This document shows positions 1 through 7,193 of a stretch of DNA of 15,455 bases, one piece after another. The notes beneath the pieces are model-generated. The model was not told where the DNA came from, did no database searches, and saw nothing but the letters and a program-made list of their open reading frames with translations. Source of the DNA: an uncultured Methylotenera sp. (GTDB lineage Bacteria; Pseudomonadota; Gammaproteobacteria; Burkholderiales; Methylophilaceae); contig CALFXV010000108.1 in assembly GCA_937957775.1 (NCBI GenBank), forward strand, positions 1-15,455, in the 5' to 3' direction. The position numbers and the translations under genes were made by a program. Numbering within the stretch: the first letter of the stretch is position 1; each line of letters starts with the position of its first letter.

Positions 1-1
1 T

Positions 2-670
2 GTGGGGCACGCTGGCGCATCCGGTTACATTGCTGTCATGTCCTTGCTGTCATTGGCGCCCGAGGTAATTAAGCCGACCGCCTTATCTTTGAACATCTTG
101 GTGGGATCAATCGCCACCTGGCAATTTTATAGAGCCGGGCATTTTTCTTGGTCGTTATTTTGGCCTTTTGCGGCCCTTGCTGTGCCTTGTGCCTTTATTG
201 GCGGGCAGCTTAATTTACCTACCCAGCTATTTAAAATGCTCTTAGGGCTAGTCTTGCTGTATTCGGCTATGCGGTTTTTTGTGCAATCTAAACAAAGCCG
301 GCAAATACATGAACCGCCTCGCACTCAGGCTTTGGTAGCTGGGGCGGGCATAGGTTTTTTATCCGGATTGACTGGCACCGGCGGCGGCATTTTTTTAACG
401 CCGTTGTTACTCTTGATGGGCTGGGCGGATGCCAAGCGGGCAGCGGCTGTTTCCGCATTGTTTGTCCTACTGAATTCGATTGCTGGCCTGGCTGGCAATC
501 TTAGTGCCACCAAAGCCTTGCCATCCTTCCTTGTCCCCTTGCTTATTGCCGCTGCATTTGGTGGAATGGTGGGTGCCTATTTTGGCAGTCGACGCCTTCC
601 GCCCCATGGTATAAAAAGGCTGTTGGCCTTGGTCTTGTTGATTGCCGGTTTAAAACTGCTATTCAGCTAA
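2..670 (+). CDS. TauE/SafE (TSUP) family membrane permease, 5' end cut by window edge
   Basis: Probable inner-membrane transporter of the sulfite exporter TauE/SafE (TSUP) family, whose members move sulfur-containing or other organic anions; the substrate here cannot be told. The protein is almost wholly hydrophobic, with about seven membrane segments visible. It has the two-repeat family layout. The first repeat begins with GHAGASGY (about residues 2-9) followed by KPTALSLN (about 24-31). The second has a glycine-rich stretch, FLSGLTGTGGG (about 119-129), followed by LTPLLLL. The open frame runs to the left edge. The GTG at position 2 sits where the family motif is already under way, so it is probably an internal valine, and roughly 15-20 residues including the first helix lie outside the window. 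The TAA stop is 16 nt from the convergent end of uup. The family assignment is strong; the function is general only. Confidence 0.85.
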   Translation: MGHAGASGYIAVMSLLSLAPEVIKPTALSLNILVGSIATWQFYRAGHFSWSLFWPFAALAVPCAFIGGQLNLPTQLFKMLLGLVLLYSAMRFFVQSKQSRQIHEPPRTQALVAGAGIGFLSGLTGTGGGIFLTPLLLLMGWADAKRAAAVSALFVLLNSIAGLAGNLSATKALPSFLVPLLIAAAFGGMVGAYFGSRRLPPHGIKRLLALVLLIAGLKLLFS

Positions 671-686
671 GTTTAGATTGATGGGC

Positions 687-2612
687 CTAGGCATTAGCTT
701 GCTTAGCATCCAGCACTTCCCAACGGGCGAGCAAGGCCTCTAATAGGCTGTCTATTTCAACTAAGCGCGCTTGCAAGGTTTTAACCAAGTCTGCCTGGGT
801 TTTGTATATCTCGCTGTCAGCCAGTTGCGCATTAATTTCGGCTTGTTCCGCTTCTAATTGTTCTATGCTCAAGGGGATGTCGGCCAGCTCTTTTTCCTCT
901 TTAAAGCTGAGTTTGCTGGCAGCTTTCACGGCTGCCGGTTTGCTTTGCGGTTTGGCCGCCTGCGCCAATTCGCTGAGGCGTTTGTCTTCTGCTCGATTGG
1001 CTTGGGCACGTTGCAGGCTAAAGCGTTGCCAATCGTCAAAGCCGCCGCCGAATTCGGTTAATATGCCATTGCCTTCAAAGGCAATCACTTGCGTGACGGT
1101 GTTTTCTAGAAAAGCCCGATCATGGCTGACTAGGAATAGCGTGCCAGTAAAATCTTGCAACAGGCTTTCCAATAGCTCTAAGGTGTCGATGTCCAAGTCG
1201 TTGGTCGGTTCGTCCAATACCAACACATTGGCCGGCCGCGCGAACAATCGAGCCAATAGCAAGCGGTTGCGTTCGCCGCCTGATAAGGATTTAACTGGAG
1301 AGCGTGAGCGTTGCGGCGGAAATAAAAAGTCTTCCAAATAGCTGATGACGTGTTTGCGTTCGTTGCCTATTTCGACAAAATCCGAGCCCGGACTGATGGT
1401 GTCGGCCAAGGTGGCTTCTTCATTCAATTGCTCACGCATTTGGTCAAAATAAGCCACATTGATTTTGGTACCGCGTTCAATGCTGCCGCTGTCGGCCTCG
1501 ATGTCGCCTAGTATTAATTTAAGAAGAGTGGTTTTGCCTATGCCATTGGGCCCGAGCAAGCCTATCTTATCGCCACGTAAAATCCGTGTGCTGAATTGGC
1601 TTATTAGGGTTCTATCACCGTAGGCTTTGATGACATTGTCTAGCTCAGCAACCAATTTACCGCTGCGTTCCCCGGCATCCAGATTCAGTTTGACATTGCC
1701 TTGGCGTTCGCGGCGTGCCGCACGGTCTAAGCGCAGCGCTTCCAATCTGCGCACGCGGCCCTCATTGCGTGTGCGTCTGGCTTTAATTCCTTGACGTATC
1801 CAGACTTCTTCTTGGGCTAAGAATTTATCAAATTTAGCCGCGTGGGTTTCTTCCACGGCAATTAATTCTTCTTTCTTAATTTGATATTGACTAAAGTTGC
1901 CGACAAAATCCGTTAATATGCCGCGATCTAGTTCGGTAATGCGGGTGGCTAAGCTATCTAGGAAGCGGCGGTCGTGGGTGATGAATAATACGCTGCCGGT
2001 GAAACCTAACAACAAGTCTTCTAACCACTGTATCGCCTCTAAATCCAAATGGTTGGTCGGCTCGTCCAGTAACAGCACTTCTGGTTCGGCCACCAGTGCG
2101 CGTCCTAAGGCCACGCGTTTGCGCCAACCGCCGGATAAGGTGGAAATTAAAGCGTCGGCATCGAGCTTCAAACGGCTTAATACCGTTTCTACACGCGATT
2201 GCGCCGCCCAACCGTTTTGCATGTCCAATTCGTGTTGCAAATGCTGCATCTTAGTCATCAAGGCGTCGATGTCGGCTTCAGGCATACCCATGTCGTGGGT
2301 CACTTGGTGGTAATCAATGATGGTTTGTTGTAAGGCGCCCAAGCCTTCTGCCACCGCTTCGAATACCGTGTGCGCGGTATTCAATTCCGGTTCTTGCGGC
2401 ACGTATACTACGCGGGCGTTGGGTGCGCGCCAAACGTTGCCTTCATCCAATTTGATGGTGCCGGCTATGGCTTTTAATAAGCTGGATTTGCCGGCGCCGT
2501 TGCGGCCAATTAAGCCCACGCGTTCGCCTGCGTCCAGTTGAAAGGCAGCATGATCAAGTAGGGCGTGATGACCAAAAGCTAGGGAGGCGTTATCTAAGGT
2601 AATAAAAGGCAT
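687..2612 (-). CDS. uup: ABC-F family ATPase Uup
   Basis: Soluble ABC-F protein with two fused ATPase domains and no membrane domain. Relatives act on the ribosome or on branched DNA; E. coli Uup affects precise transposon excision and ribosome biogenesis. Domain 1 shows Walker A GRNGAGKS (36-43), signature LSGGW (159-163), Walker B LLLDEPTNHLD (180-190) and the switch His in THD (212-214). A charged linker (about 240-310) follows. Domain 2 shows GPNGIGKT (354-361), LSGGERNR (443-450), LVLDEPTNDLD (464-474) and SHD (496-498). The Ala/Lys-rich stretch 551-575 leads into a predicted C-terminal coiled coil (about 580-640), the DNA-binding arm that separates Uup from EttA/YbiT. The length of 641 aa is normal for Uup. 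The start MPFITL fits the family N-terminus, although no strong Shine-Dalgarno precedes it. It lies 86 nt downstream of rep on the same strand and is probably co-transcribed with it. Confidence 0.95.
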   Translation of the reverse strand: MPFITLDNASLAFGHHALLDHAAFQLDAGERVGLIGRNGAGKSSLLKAIAGTIKLDEGNVWRAPNARVVYVPQEPELNTAHTVFEAVAEGLGALQQTIIDYHQVTHDMGMPEADIDALMTKMQHLQHELDMQNGWAAQSRVETVLSRLKLDADALISTLSGGWRKRVALGRALVAEPEVLLLDEPTNHLDLEAIQWLEDLLLGFTGSVLFITHDRRFLDSLATRITELDRGILTDFVGNFSQYQIKKEELIAVEETHAAKFDKFLAQEEVWIRQGIKARRTRNEGRVRRLEALRLDRAARRERQGNVKLNLDAGERSGKLVAELDNVIKAYGDRTLISQFSTRILRGDKIGLLGPNGIGKTTLLKLILGDIEADSGSIERGTKINVAYFDQMREQLNEEATLADTISPGSDFVEIGNERKHVISYLEDFLFPPQRSRSPVKSLSGGERNRLLLARLFARPANVLVLDEPTNDLDIDTLELLESLLQDFTGTLFLVSHDRAFLENTVTQVIAFEGNGILTEFGGGFDDWQRFSLQRAQANRAEDKRLSELAQAAKPQSKPAAVKAASKLSFKEEKELADIPLSIEQLEAEQAEINAQLADSEIYKTQADLVKTLQARLVEIDSLLEALLARWEVLDAKQANA

Positions 2613-2698
2613 GGGTTTTGATGGTTTTCTAAAGGTTGGTGCTAGAAGTTCAGCTTAAGTGCGATTATAACCGAGCTAGGCTCGATTTCAGGCCGGTC

Positions 2699-4729
2699 TT
2701 ACTTATTGGCCAGCATGGCTTTGATATTAGCCATTTTGGCTTTGCCAAAATCTTTGCTAATTTCCGGGTCATTAAAGGGGTTGCCAAAATGGCGCACGTC
2801 GTCCTTAGGCAATTCGGCGATGAAGCGACTGGGTTCGCACAACTCCATTTCACCGGCGCGCTTGCGTTTCTTGCACCAGGATATGTTTAAGGATTTTTGC
2901 GCGCGGGTAATGCCTACGTACATGAGGCGGCGTTCTTCTTCGATTTTAGTTGGGTCGGTGACGCCCAGATCGACACTCTCGCGATGCGGCAGTATGCCTT
3001 CTTCTACGCCAATTAAAAAAACGTGGCCAAACTCCAAGCCCTTGGCGGCATGCAAAGTGGACAGCTTAACTGCATCGACTTCGCCGGTCTCTTGGCCTTC
3101 TAGCATGCTCATTAAGGAGACTATTTGCGTCAGTTCCAGCAGATTTTTTGCCTCGGCTTCATTACCGTATTCGGTATTGGCCTCGCCCTTTTTACTCAGC
3201 CAACCTATGAAGTCCATGACGTTAGCCCATTTGGCTTCGGCTGCCCGTGGTTCTTCGCTGTCGTATAAAAACGCTTCGTATTGGATGGTGTTAAGTAAGT
3301 CGTCCAACACCTCGTTCGCCGGGTCGCGGACGGCGCGTTGTTGCAACTTGCTGATGTAGGCGCAGAAGTTGAGTAAATCGTCCAATTGCTTAGCGCCCAC
3401 TTCACTTTGAAAGTCTGCTTCAAAGGCGGCAGCGAATAGGGATATTTTGTGCAAGCTGGCATACTCGCCCAAACGTTCCAAAGTGATGTTGCCTATGCCT
3501 TTTTTCGGGGTGGTAGCGGCGCGTATAAAAGCCGGGTCGTCGTCCTCATTGGCTATCAGGCGTAAGTAGCTGACTAAGTCTTTAATCTCCGCCTTGTCAA
3601 AGAAAGATTGACCGCCCGACACCGTGTAAGGGATTTTATGATTACGCAATTGTTGCTCAAAAATACGCGCTTGATGGTTGCCTCGGTATAAAACCGCGTA
3701 ATCCAAAAATTTGGTGCGGTGTTCAAATTTATGCGCTTGTATTTTCATGATGACCGATTCCGCCTCGGCTTCCTCGCTCATGGCGGCCGACACCTGTATC
3801 AAATCGCCGGTGCCCAAATCGCTCCATAATTTCTTCTCGAACAACTTGGGGTTGTTGCTGATCACTTGGTTGGCTGCGCGCAATATGCGCACCGTGGAGC
3901 GGTAGTTTTGTTCCAATTTAATGACTTTTAGCTTGCTGAAGTCATCGGTGAGTTGGCGTAAATTTTCCACATCGGCACCGCGCCAACCATAGATGGCTTG
4001 GTCGTCGTCGCCCACGGCAGTGAATTGGCCACGCAAGCCGGTGAGCATTTTGACCAATTTATATTGGCAAGCATTGGTGTCTTGGTATTCGTCGATAAGC
4101 AAATACTGCAATTTACGCTGCCATTTATTCAGGGCGCTTTCGTGCGCCTGAAAAAGCTCTACGGGCAATTTGATTAAATCATCGAAATCCACCGCTTGGT
4201 AAGCTTTTAGGGTTTGTTGGTAGAGTTGGTAGACTTTTGCGGCTGCCACGGTCAGCTCTTCATCGGCTTGGGCTTTGGCTTGATCGGCATTAAGAAAGGC
4301 ATTTTTCCATGACGAAATTTGCCATTGGGTTTTACGAATTATTTGTTTGTCTGTGGTGGCCAATATGTCCGCCACAATTTTGTAGCTGTCTGAGGAATCC
4401 AGTATGGAAAACTGCGGCTTGTAACCCAATAGGGCGGCTTCGGCACGCAGCATTTGCAGGCCCAGTGAATGGAAGGTAGCTATGGTCAGGCCTTTAATGT
4501 TTTTGCCTTGCATTAATTTTCCTACCCGATCTTGCATTTCCCGTGCGGCTTTATTGGTGAAGGTGATGGCCGCTATTTCTTTTGGTGAATAACCGGCCTC
4601 GTCGATCAAATAGCTGATTTTTTGCGTGATGACTCGTGTCTTGCCGCTGCCTGCGCCAGCCAGAACCAACAAGGGACCATCTAGGTATTTGACCGCTTCG
4701 CGTTGGGGAGAATTAAGGCTGTTTAACAT
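2699..4729 (-). CDS. rep: ATP-dependent DNA helicase Rep
   Basis: Superfamily 1A 3'-5' DNA helicase that helps replication forks pass protein roadblocks and restarts stalled forks. All motifs are present: Q motif around LNSPQREAV (5-13), Walker A GAGSGKT (25-31), Ia AITFTNKAAREM (54-65), Walker B with LIDEYQDTN (211-219), III GDDDQAIYGWRGA (240-252), IV LEQNYRS (272-278), V STLHAAKGLEF (557-567) and VI LMYVGITRAQ (602-611). The length of 676 aa, the segment YRGNHQARIFE (348-358) and the short C-terminus ending NIKAMLANK match Rep rather than UvrD/PcrA, which carry a longer C-terminal tail. The start follows from the family N-terminus; no clear Shine-Dalgarno is visible. A 142-148 nt gap separates it from the divergent small gene, and uup follows downstream. 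No key residue is missing. Confidence 0.95.
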   Translation of the reverse strand: MLNSLNSPQREAVKYLDGPLLVLAGAGSGKTRVITQKISYLIDEAGYSPKEIAAITFTNKAAREMQDRVGKLMQGKNIKGLTIATFHSLGLQMLRAEAALLGYKPQFSILDSSDSYKIVADILATTDKQIIRKTQWQISSWKNAFLNADQAKAQADEELTVAAAKVYQLYQQTLKAYQAVDFDDLIKLPVELFQAHESALNKWQRKLQYLLIDEYQDTNACQYKLVKMLTGLRGQFTAVGDDDQAIYGWRGADVENLRQLTDDFSKLKVIKLEQNYRSTVRILRAANQVISNNPKLFEKKLWSDLGTGDLIQVSAAMSEEAEAESVIMKIQAHKFEHRTKFLDYAVLYRGNHQARIFEQQLRNHKIPYTVSGGQSFFDKAEIKDLVSYLRLIANEDDDPAFIRAATTPKKGIGNITLERLGEYASLHKISLFAAAFEADFQSEVGAKQLDDLLNFCAYISKLQQRAVRDPANEVLDDLLNTIQYEAFLYDSEEPRAAEAKWANVMDFIGWLSKKGEANTEYGNEAEAKNLLELTQIVSLMSMLEGQETGEVDAVKLSTLHAAKGLEFGHVFLIGVEEGILPHRESVDLGVTDPTKIEEERRLMYVGITRAQKSLNISWCKKRKRAGEMELCEPSRFIAELPKDDVRHFGNPFNDPEISKDFGKAKMANIKAMLANK

Positions 4730-4867
4730 GCGCTAGTGAGTGATAGGGATTGAGGTAATCGGGCAGGCTGAGATTTTAGCGTTTACCGGTTTAACTAGCT
4801 ACTTAAACTTGCGTCTGCCTGTGCTTTGCCTAAAGCGTGCCATAATCCATGTTTAATTAAAAAGCAC

Positions 4868-4871
4868 AGGA
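4868..4871 (+). promoter_or_regulatory. Shine-Dalgarno AGGA that selects the second ATG
   Basis: AGGA lies only one step before the ATG at 4872 but six nucleotides before the in-frame ATG at 4878. That spacing supports 4878 as the real start of the small gene. Confidence 0.6.
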
Positions 4872-4877
4872 ATGATC

Positions 4878-5138
4878 ATGCGATCGACTAAGGCCAGCGC
4901 CGCCATTGATAGACTTAAGCGCCGCAGTGACAACCCGCTTTATTCCATGAGCATGAGCAGCGCCGGCCTGTTTAGCTTGCAGTTAGGTGACGGCTTGGGT
5001 AACAGCACGCGTTTATGTGAGCCCATGGCCATGGACGAATTTGTTGCGTGGGTGAATGGCTACGGCCCACAAATAGTCAAGCGCGTAAGCAAATTAGACG
5101 TGGCGTTTAGTCAGCAGCTGCAGAAAAAACCCACTTAG
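4878..5138 (+). CDS. Unrecognised 86-aa protein
   Basis: I do not recognise this gene. The product is a small soluble protein with no signal peptide and no membrane segment. Its N-terminal 20 residues are basic (KASAAIDRLKRRS), followed by a Ser/Met/Gly-rich middle (YSMSMSSAGLFSLQLGDGLG). The C-terminal half may be helical (MDEFVAWVNGYGPQIVKR) and ends in a polar tail. An upstream in-frame ATG at 4872 would add two residues, but the Shine-Dalgarno spacing favours 4878. That it is a real gene is suggested by this ribosome binding site, codon use like its neighbours, and the neat fit between divergent rep and convergent ylqF, whose stop codons overlap. It has a single Cys, so it is not a zinc ribbon. 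Function unknown; it could be a lineage-restricted conserved protein. Confidence 0.6.
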   Translation: MRSTKASAAIDRLKRRSDNPLYSMSMSSAGLFSLQLGDGLGNSTRLCEPMAMDEFVAWVNGYGPQIVKRVSKLDVAFSQQLQKKPT

Positions 5139-6085
5139 CTTGGGGCTGCTGCGGTCCCGTCTGTGCCAGTGTCTGTAGCAATGTCTGGCACCACTAGGCT
5201 AGCTTGCGTCATCAAGGCGCGACTATTTGGCGTTTCTAAGCTAATGCGGCCTATGGCGCCACTGCGGTAATCGGTTAAAAACGCCATGGCGGTTTTTTCC
5301 ATGTCCCATAAGCCGTCATGCCGCTTATAAGTTCGGCGTTTTGCTATGGCTTCCAATAAATCCACACCGTCCATCTTGCTCACATCCAGCAAGGCGCCAT
5401 TGTGTTTCATGGTGTCCAATTTGTAGCGCGCATTAAGCAGGGCGGGGTAGGTTTTAAGCAAGTTGTCGGCCAAAAATAGTGCTACATCCTCGTCTATGAC
5501 GGCGTTGCGGCCTATAGCGTGACTAGCGGCCAGCATGTAGCCATCGGATTCGTATTCTATCTTGGGCCACATCATGCCTGGCGTGTCGGTGATGCTCATG
5601 GTTTCAGATAAATCAAAACGCTGCTGACTTTTGGTGACAGCTGGTTCGTCGCCCACCTTGGCCACGCGTCGATTCAGTAGGGCGTTCATTAAAGTAGATT
5701 TGCCCACATTGGGGATGCCCATGATCAGCATGCGCAAAGGCTTTAAGTGCGTGCCGCGATGCGGCGTCAGGGCTAGGCAGTGCTTAGGTATTTTATTGGC
5801 GTCACCGGGCTTTTTGCAAGACAGCGCGACGGCTTTGGTGTTGGGTTGGCTGTTGAAATAATTAAGCCACGCTTGGGTGGACACGGGGTCAGCCAGGTCG
5901 GCTTTGTTGAGAATTTTGAGTTGCGGGCGCTGACGAAATAAACGCATTTCATCTATCATGGGGTTGTGGCTGGCAGCAGGCACGCGGGCATCCAACACCT
6001 CGATGACGATGTCGGTGAACTCCATCGTTTCTTCGGCTTTTTTGCGCGCTTGGGTCATGTGCCCTGGGTACCACTGAATCGCCAT
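5135..6085 (-). CDS. ylqF: Ribosome biogenesis GTPase YlqF/RbgA family
   Basis: Circularly permuted GTPase of the YlqF/RbgA type, which acts in late assembly of the large ribosomal subunit. The permuted motif order is plain: the N-terminal signature WYPGHM (5-10), G4 LNKADL (59-64), G5 SCK (89-91), then G1 GIPNVGKST (123-131), the G2 Thr in PAVTKSQQ (148-155) and G3 DTPG (167-170). A C-terminal RNA-binding-like domain follows (about 185-290). The length of 316 aa is slightly above the usual 280-310 because of a low-complexity tail of Thr, Asp, Gly and Ala after residue 300. GAAGGA (6099-6094) sits 8 nt before the ATG and supports this start. Its TAA overlaps the TAG of the convergent small gene. 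The upstream gap of 165 nt is shared with the divergent methyltransferase gene. Confidence 0.93.
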   Translation of the reverse strand: MAIQWYPGHMTQARKKAEETMEFTDIVIEVLDARVPAASHNPMIDEMRLFRQRPQLKILNKADLADPVSTQAWLNYFNSQPNTKAVALSCKKPGDANKIPKHCLALTPHRGTHLKPLRMLIMGIPNVGKSTLMNALLNRRVAKVGDEPAVTKSQQRFDLSETMSITDTPGMMWPKIEYESDGYMLAASHAIGRNAVIDEDVALFLADNLLKTYPALLNARYKLDTMKHNGALLDVSKMDGVDLLEAIAKRRTYKRHDGLWDMEKTAMAFLTDYRSGAIGRISLETPNSRALMTQASLVVPDIATDTGTDGTAAAPS

Positions 6086-6093
6086 CTATATCA

Positions 6094-6099
6094 TCCTTC
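6094..6099 (-). promoter_or_regulatory. Strong Shine-Dalgarno for ylqF
   Basis: GAAGGA on the minus strand, 8 nt upstream of the ATG at 6085. It is one of the best ribosome binding sites in the window and fixes the ylqF start. Confidence 0.7.
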
Positions 6100-6250
6100 T
6101 TCCATGCTTGCTTTGTTGTAGCGCCTCGGCTTGTTTGGATTTTTTGAGGCATTGCATTGCTGTGTCCGCGCATTTTAACATTGCCTAGGATAATTCCCCT
6201 TTTTATCTGCTAGCAGGCAGTTTGTTCGGATTTTGCCTTAAAATAGCGGC

Positions 6251-7072
6251 ATGACCATGCCAGCAGAAATTCGCCCCAATCAATCGATAGACTTGCTTAA
6301 AGCCTTGCACATCCTCACGCGTGACGGCAAGCTCAACCAAGATAGTAGACGCAAACTTAAGCAGGTATACCATTTGGTGAACTTCATCGAGCCCTTGTTT
6401 AACGAGGCGCTGTTGCGCAATGAGCAGCCTGTTATTGTGGACCATGGGGCAGGCAAGTCTTATTTGGGTTTTATTTTGTATGACCTGTTATTAAAGCAGC
6501 ATGCGACTGGCCAAGTGATAGGCATAGAAAGCCGACCTGAGTTGGTGGCGCAATCGAAAGCATTGGCGGCAGAGCTGCAATTTGCGCGCATGGACTTTCA
6601 GCATTTAACGGTAGCCGAATCCATCACTTCGCCCAGCTTGCCGGCTAAAGTGGACATGGTGACCGCTTTGCATGCCTGCAACACGGCGACCGACGATGCC
6701 ATCCGCTTTGGCTTAAGCAAGCAAGCCAGTTACATGGTGCTGGTGCCCTGTTGTCAGGCGGAAGTGGCGGAAGTGTTGCGGCTGCATAAAAACGAAAGTT
6801 TTTCACTAACACCATTGAGTGAAATTTGGCGTCACCCCATACACACTCGTGAGTTTGGTAGCCAACTGACCAATGTCTTACGCTGCCTGCAGTTGGAAGC
6901 GGCCGGGTACCAAGTTACCGTCACCGAGCTGGTGGGCTGGGAGCACTCCATGAAAAATGAGTTAATCGTCGCTAAGTACACCGGTCAGCCACGTAAGAAC
7001 GCTATGGCCCGCTTGCAGGCAATATTGCAAAGCCTAAATTTAACCAATCTGCATGCTCGATTTGCTTTGTAA
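6251..7072 (+). CDS. SAM-dependent methyltransferase of the METTL25/GSTCD-like (Methyltransf_32) type
   Basis: Rossmann-fold, S-adenosylmethionine-dependent methyltransferase of unknown substrate. Motif I appears as IVDHGAGKSYLGFILYDLL (about residues 62-80), with His replacing the more usual hydrophobic residue or Gly/Cys of DxGxGxG. The acidic end of strand 2 is GIESRPEL (about 90-97). LHACNTATDDAI (about 140-151) and VPCCQAEV (about 165-172) resemble the LHACGxATD and PCC motifs of the Methyltransf_32 family seen in METTL25 and GSTCD. The paired Cys could bind metal or sit near the active site; that is inference. The N-terminal 50 residues are helical and basic, as in nucleic-acid or protein methyltransferases. 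ATGs at 6251 and 6257 are both possible, as neither has a good Shine-Dalgarno. The gene stands alone, divergent from ylqF and followed after 121 nt by the sensor kinase. Confidence 0.75.
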   Translation: MTMPAEIRPNQSIDLLKALHILTRDGKLNQDSRRKLKQVYHLVNFIEPLFNEALLRNEQPVIVDHGAGKSYLGFILYDLLLKQHATGQVIGIESRPELVAQSKALAAELQFARMDFQHLTVAESITSPSLPAKVDMVTALHACNTATDDAIRFGLSKQASYMVLVPCCQAEVAEVLRLHKNESFSLTPLSEIWRHPIHTREFGSQLTNVLRCLQLEAAGYQVTVTELVGWEHSMKNELIVAKYTGQPRKNAMARLQAILQSLNLTNLHARFAL

Positions 7073-7109
7073 TGCGCTACTTGGCTGAAGACGAAAACTG
7101 TTTTTATTC

Positions 7110-7124
7110 TAGTGAATATCACTA
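7110..7124. promoter_or_regulatory. Inverted repeat upstream of the sensor kinase gene (possible operator)
   Basis: Perfect six-base arms TAGTGA and TCACTA around a three-base centre ATA, about 70 nt before the kinase start. No T-tract follows, so it is not a terminator. It could be a regulator site, for example for autoregulation by the downstream response regulator; this is inference from position only. I could not find a convincing -35/-10 pair in the 121-nt gap. Confidence 0.35.
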
Positions 7125-7193
7125 TGTCGCCGCAGGCATAAACTTGTTAAACTCAGTTCTGTTTTAATTTTTTACTAAAGAAAAAAGCCCTGC

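Noticed and set aside
2..4. GTG at the left edge as start of the TauE/SafE permease
   Set aside because: The family motif GHAGASGY starts immediately, so at least one helix is missing upstream; the codon is probably internal.
802..1341. 179-codon open frame on the plus strand within uup
   Set aside because: Antisense to Uup domain 2; no family features.
2706..3359. 217-codon open frame on the plus strand within rep
   Set aside because: Antisense to the conserved C-terminal part of Rep; Ser-rich composition with no domain.
4809..4857. Promoter for the small gene (TTGCGT or TTGCCT with CATAAT or TTTAAT)
   Set aside because: No pair has acceptable spacing; the -10-like and -35-like words are 9, 20 or 26 nt apart.
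6207..6216. Palindrome CTGCTAGCAG between ylqF and the methyltransferase gene
   Set aside because: Short, no T-tract, no nearby promoter element that would give it meaning; likely chance.
7144..7170. Promoter TTGTTA with TTTAAT or TAATTT ahead of the kinase
   Set aside because: Spacers of 13 or 15 nt are too short for a standard sigma-70 promoter.
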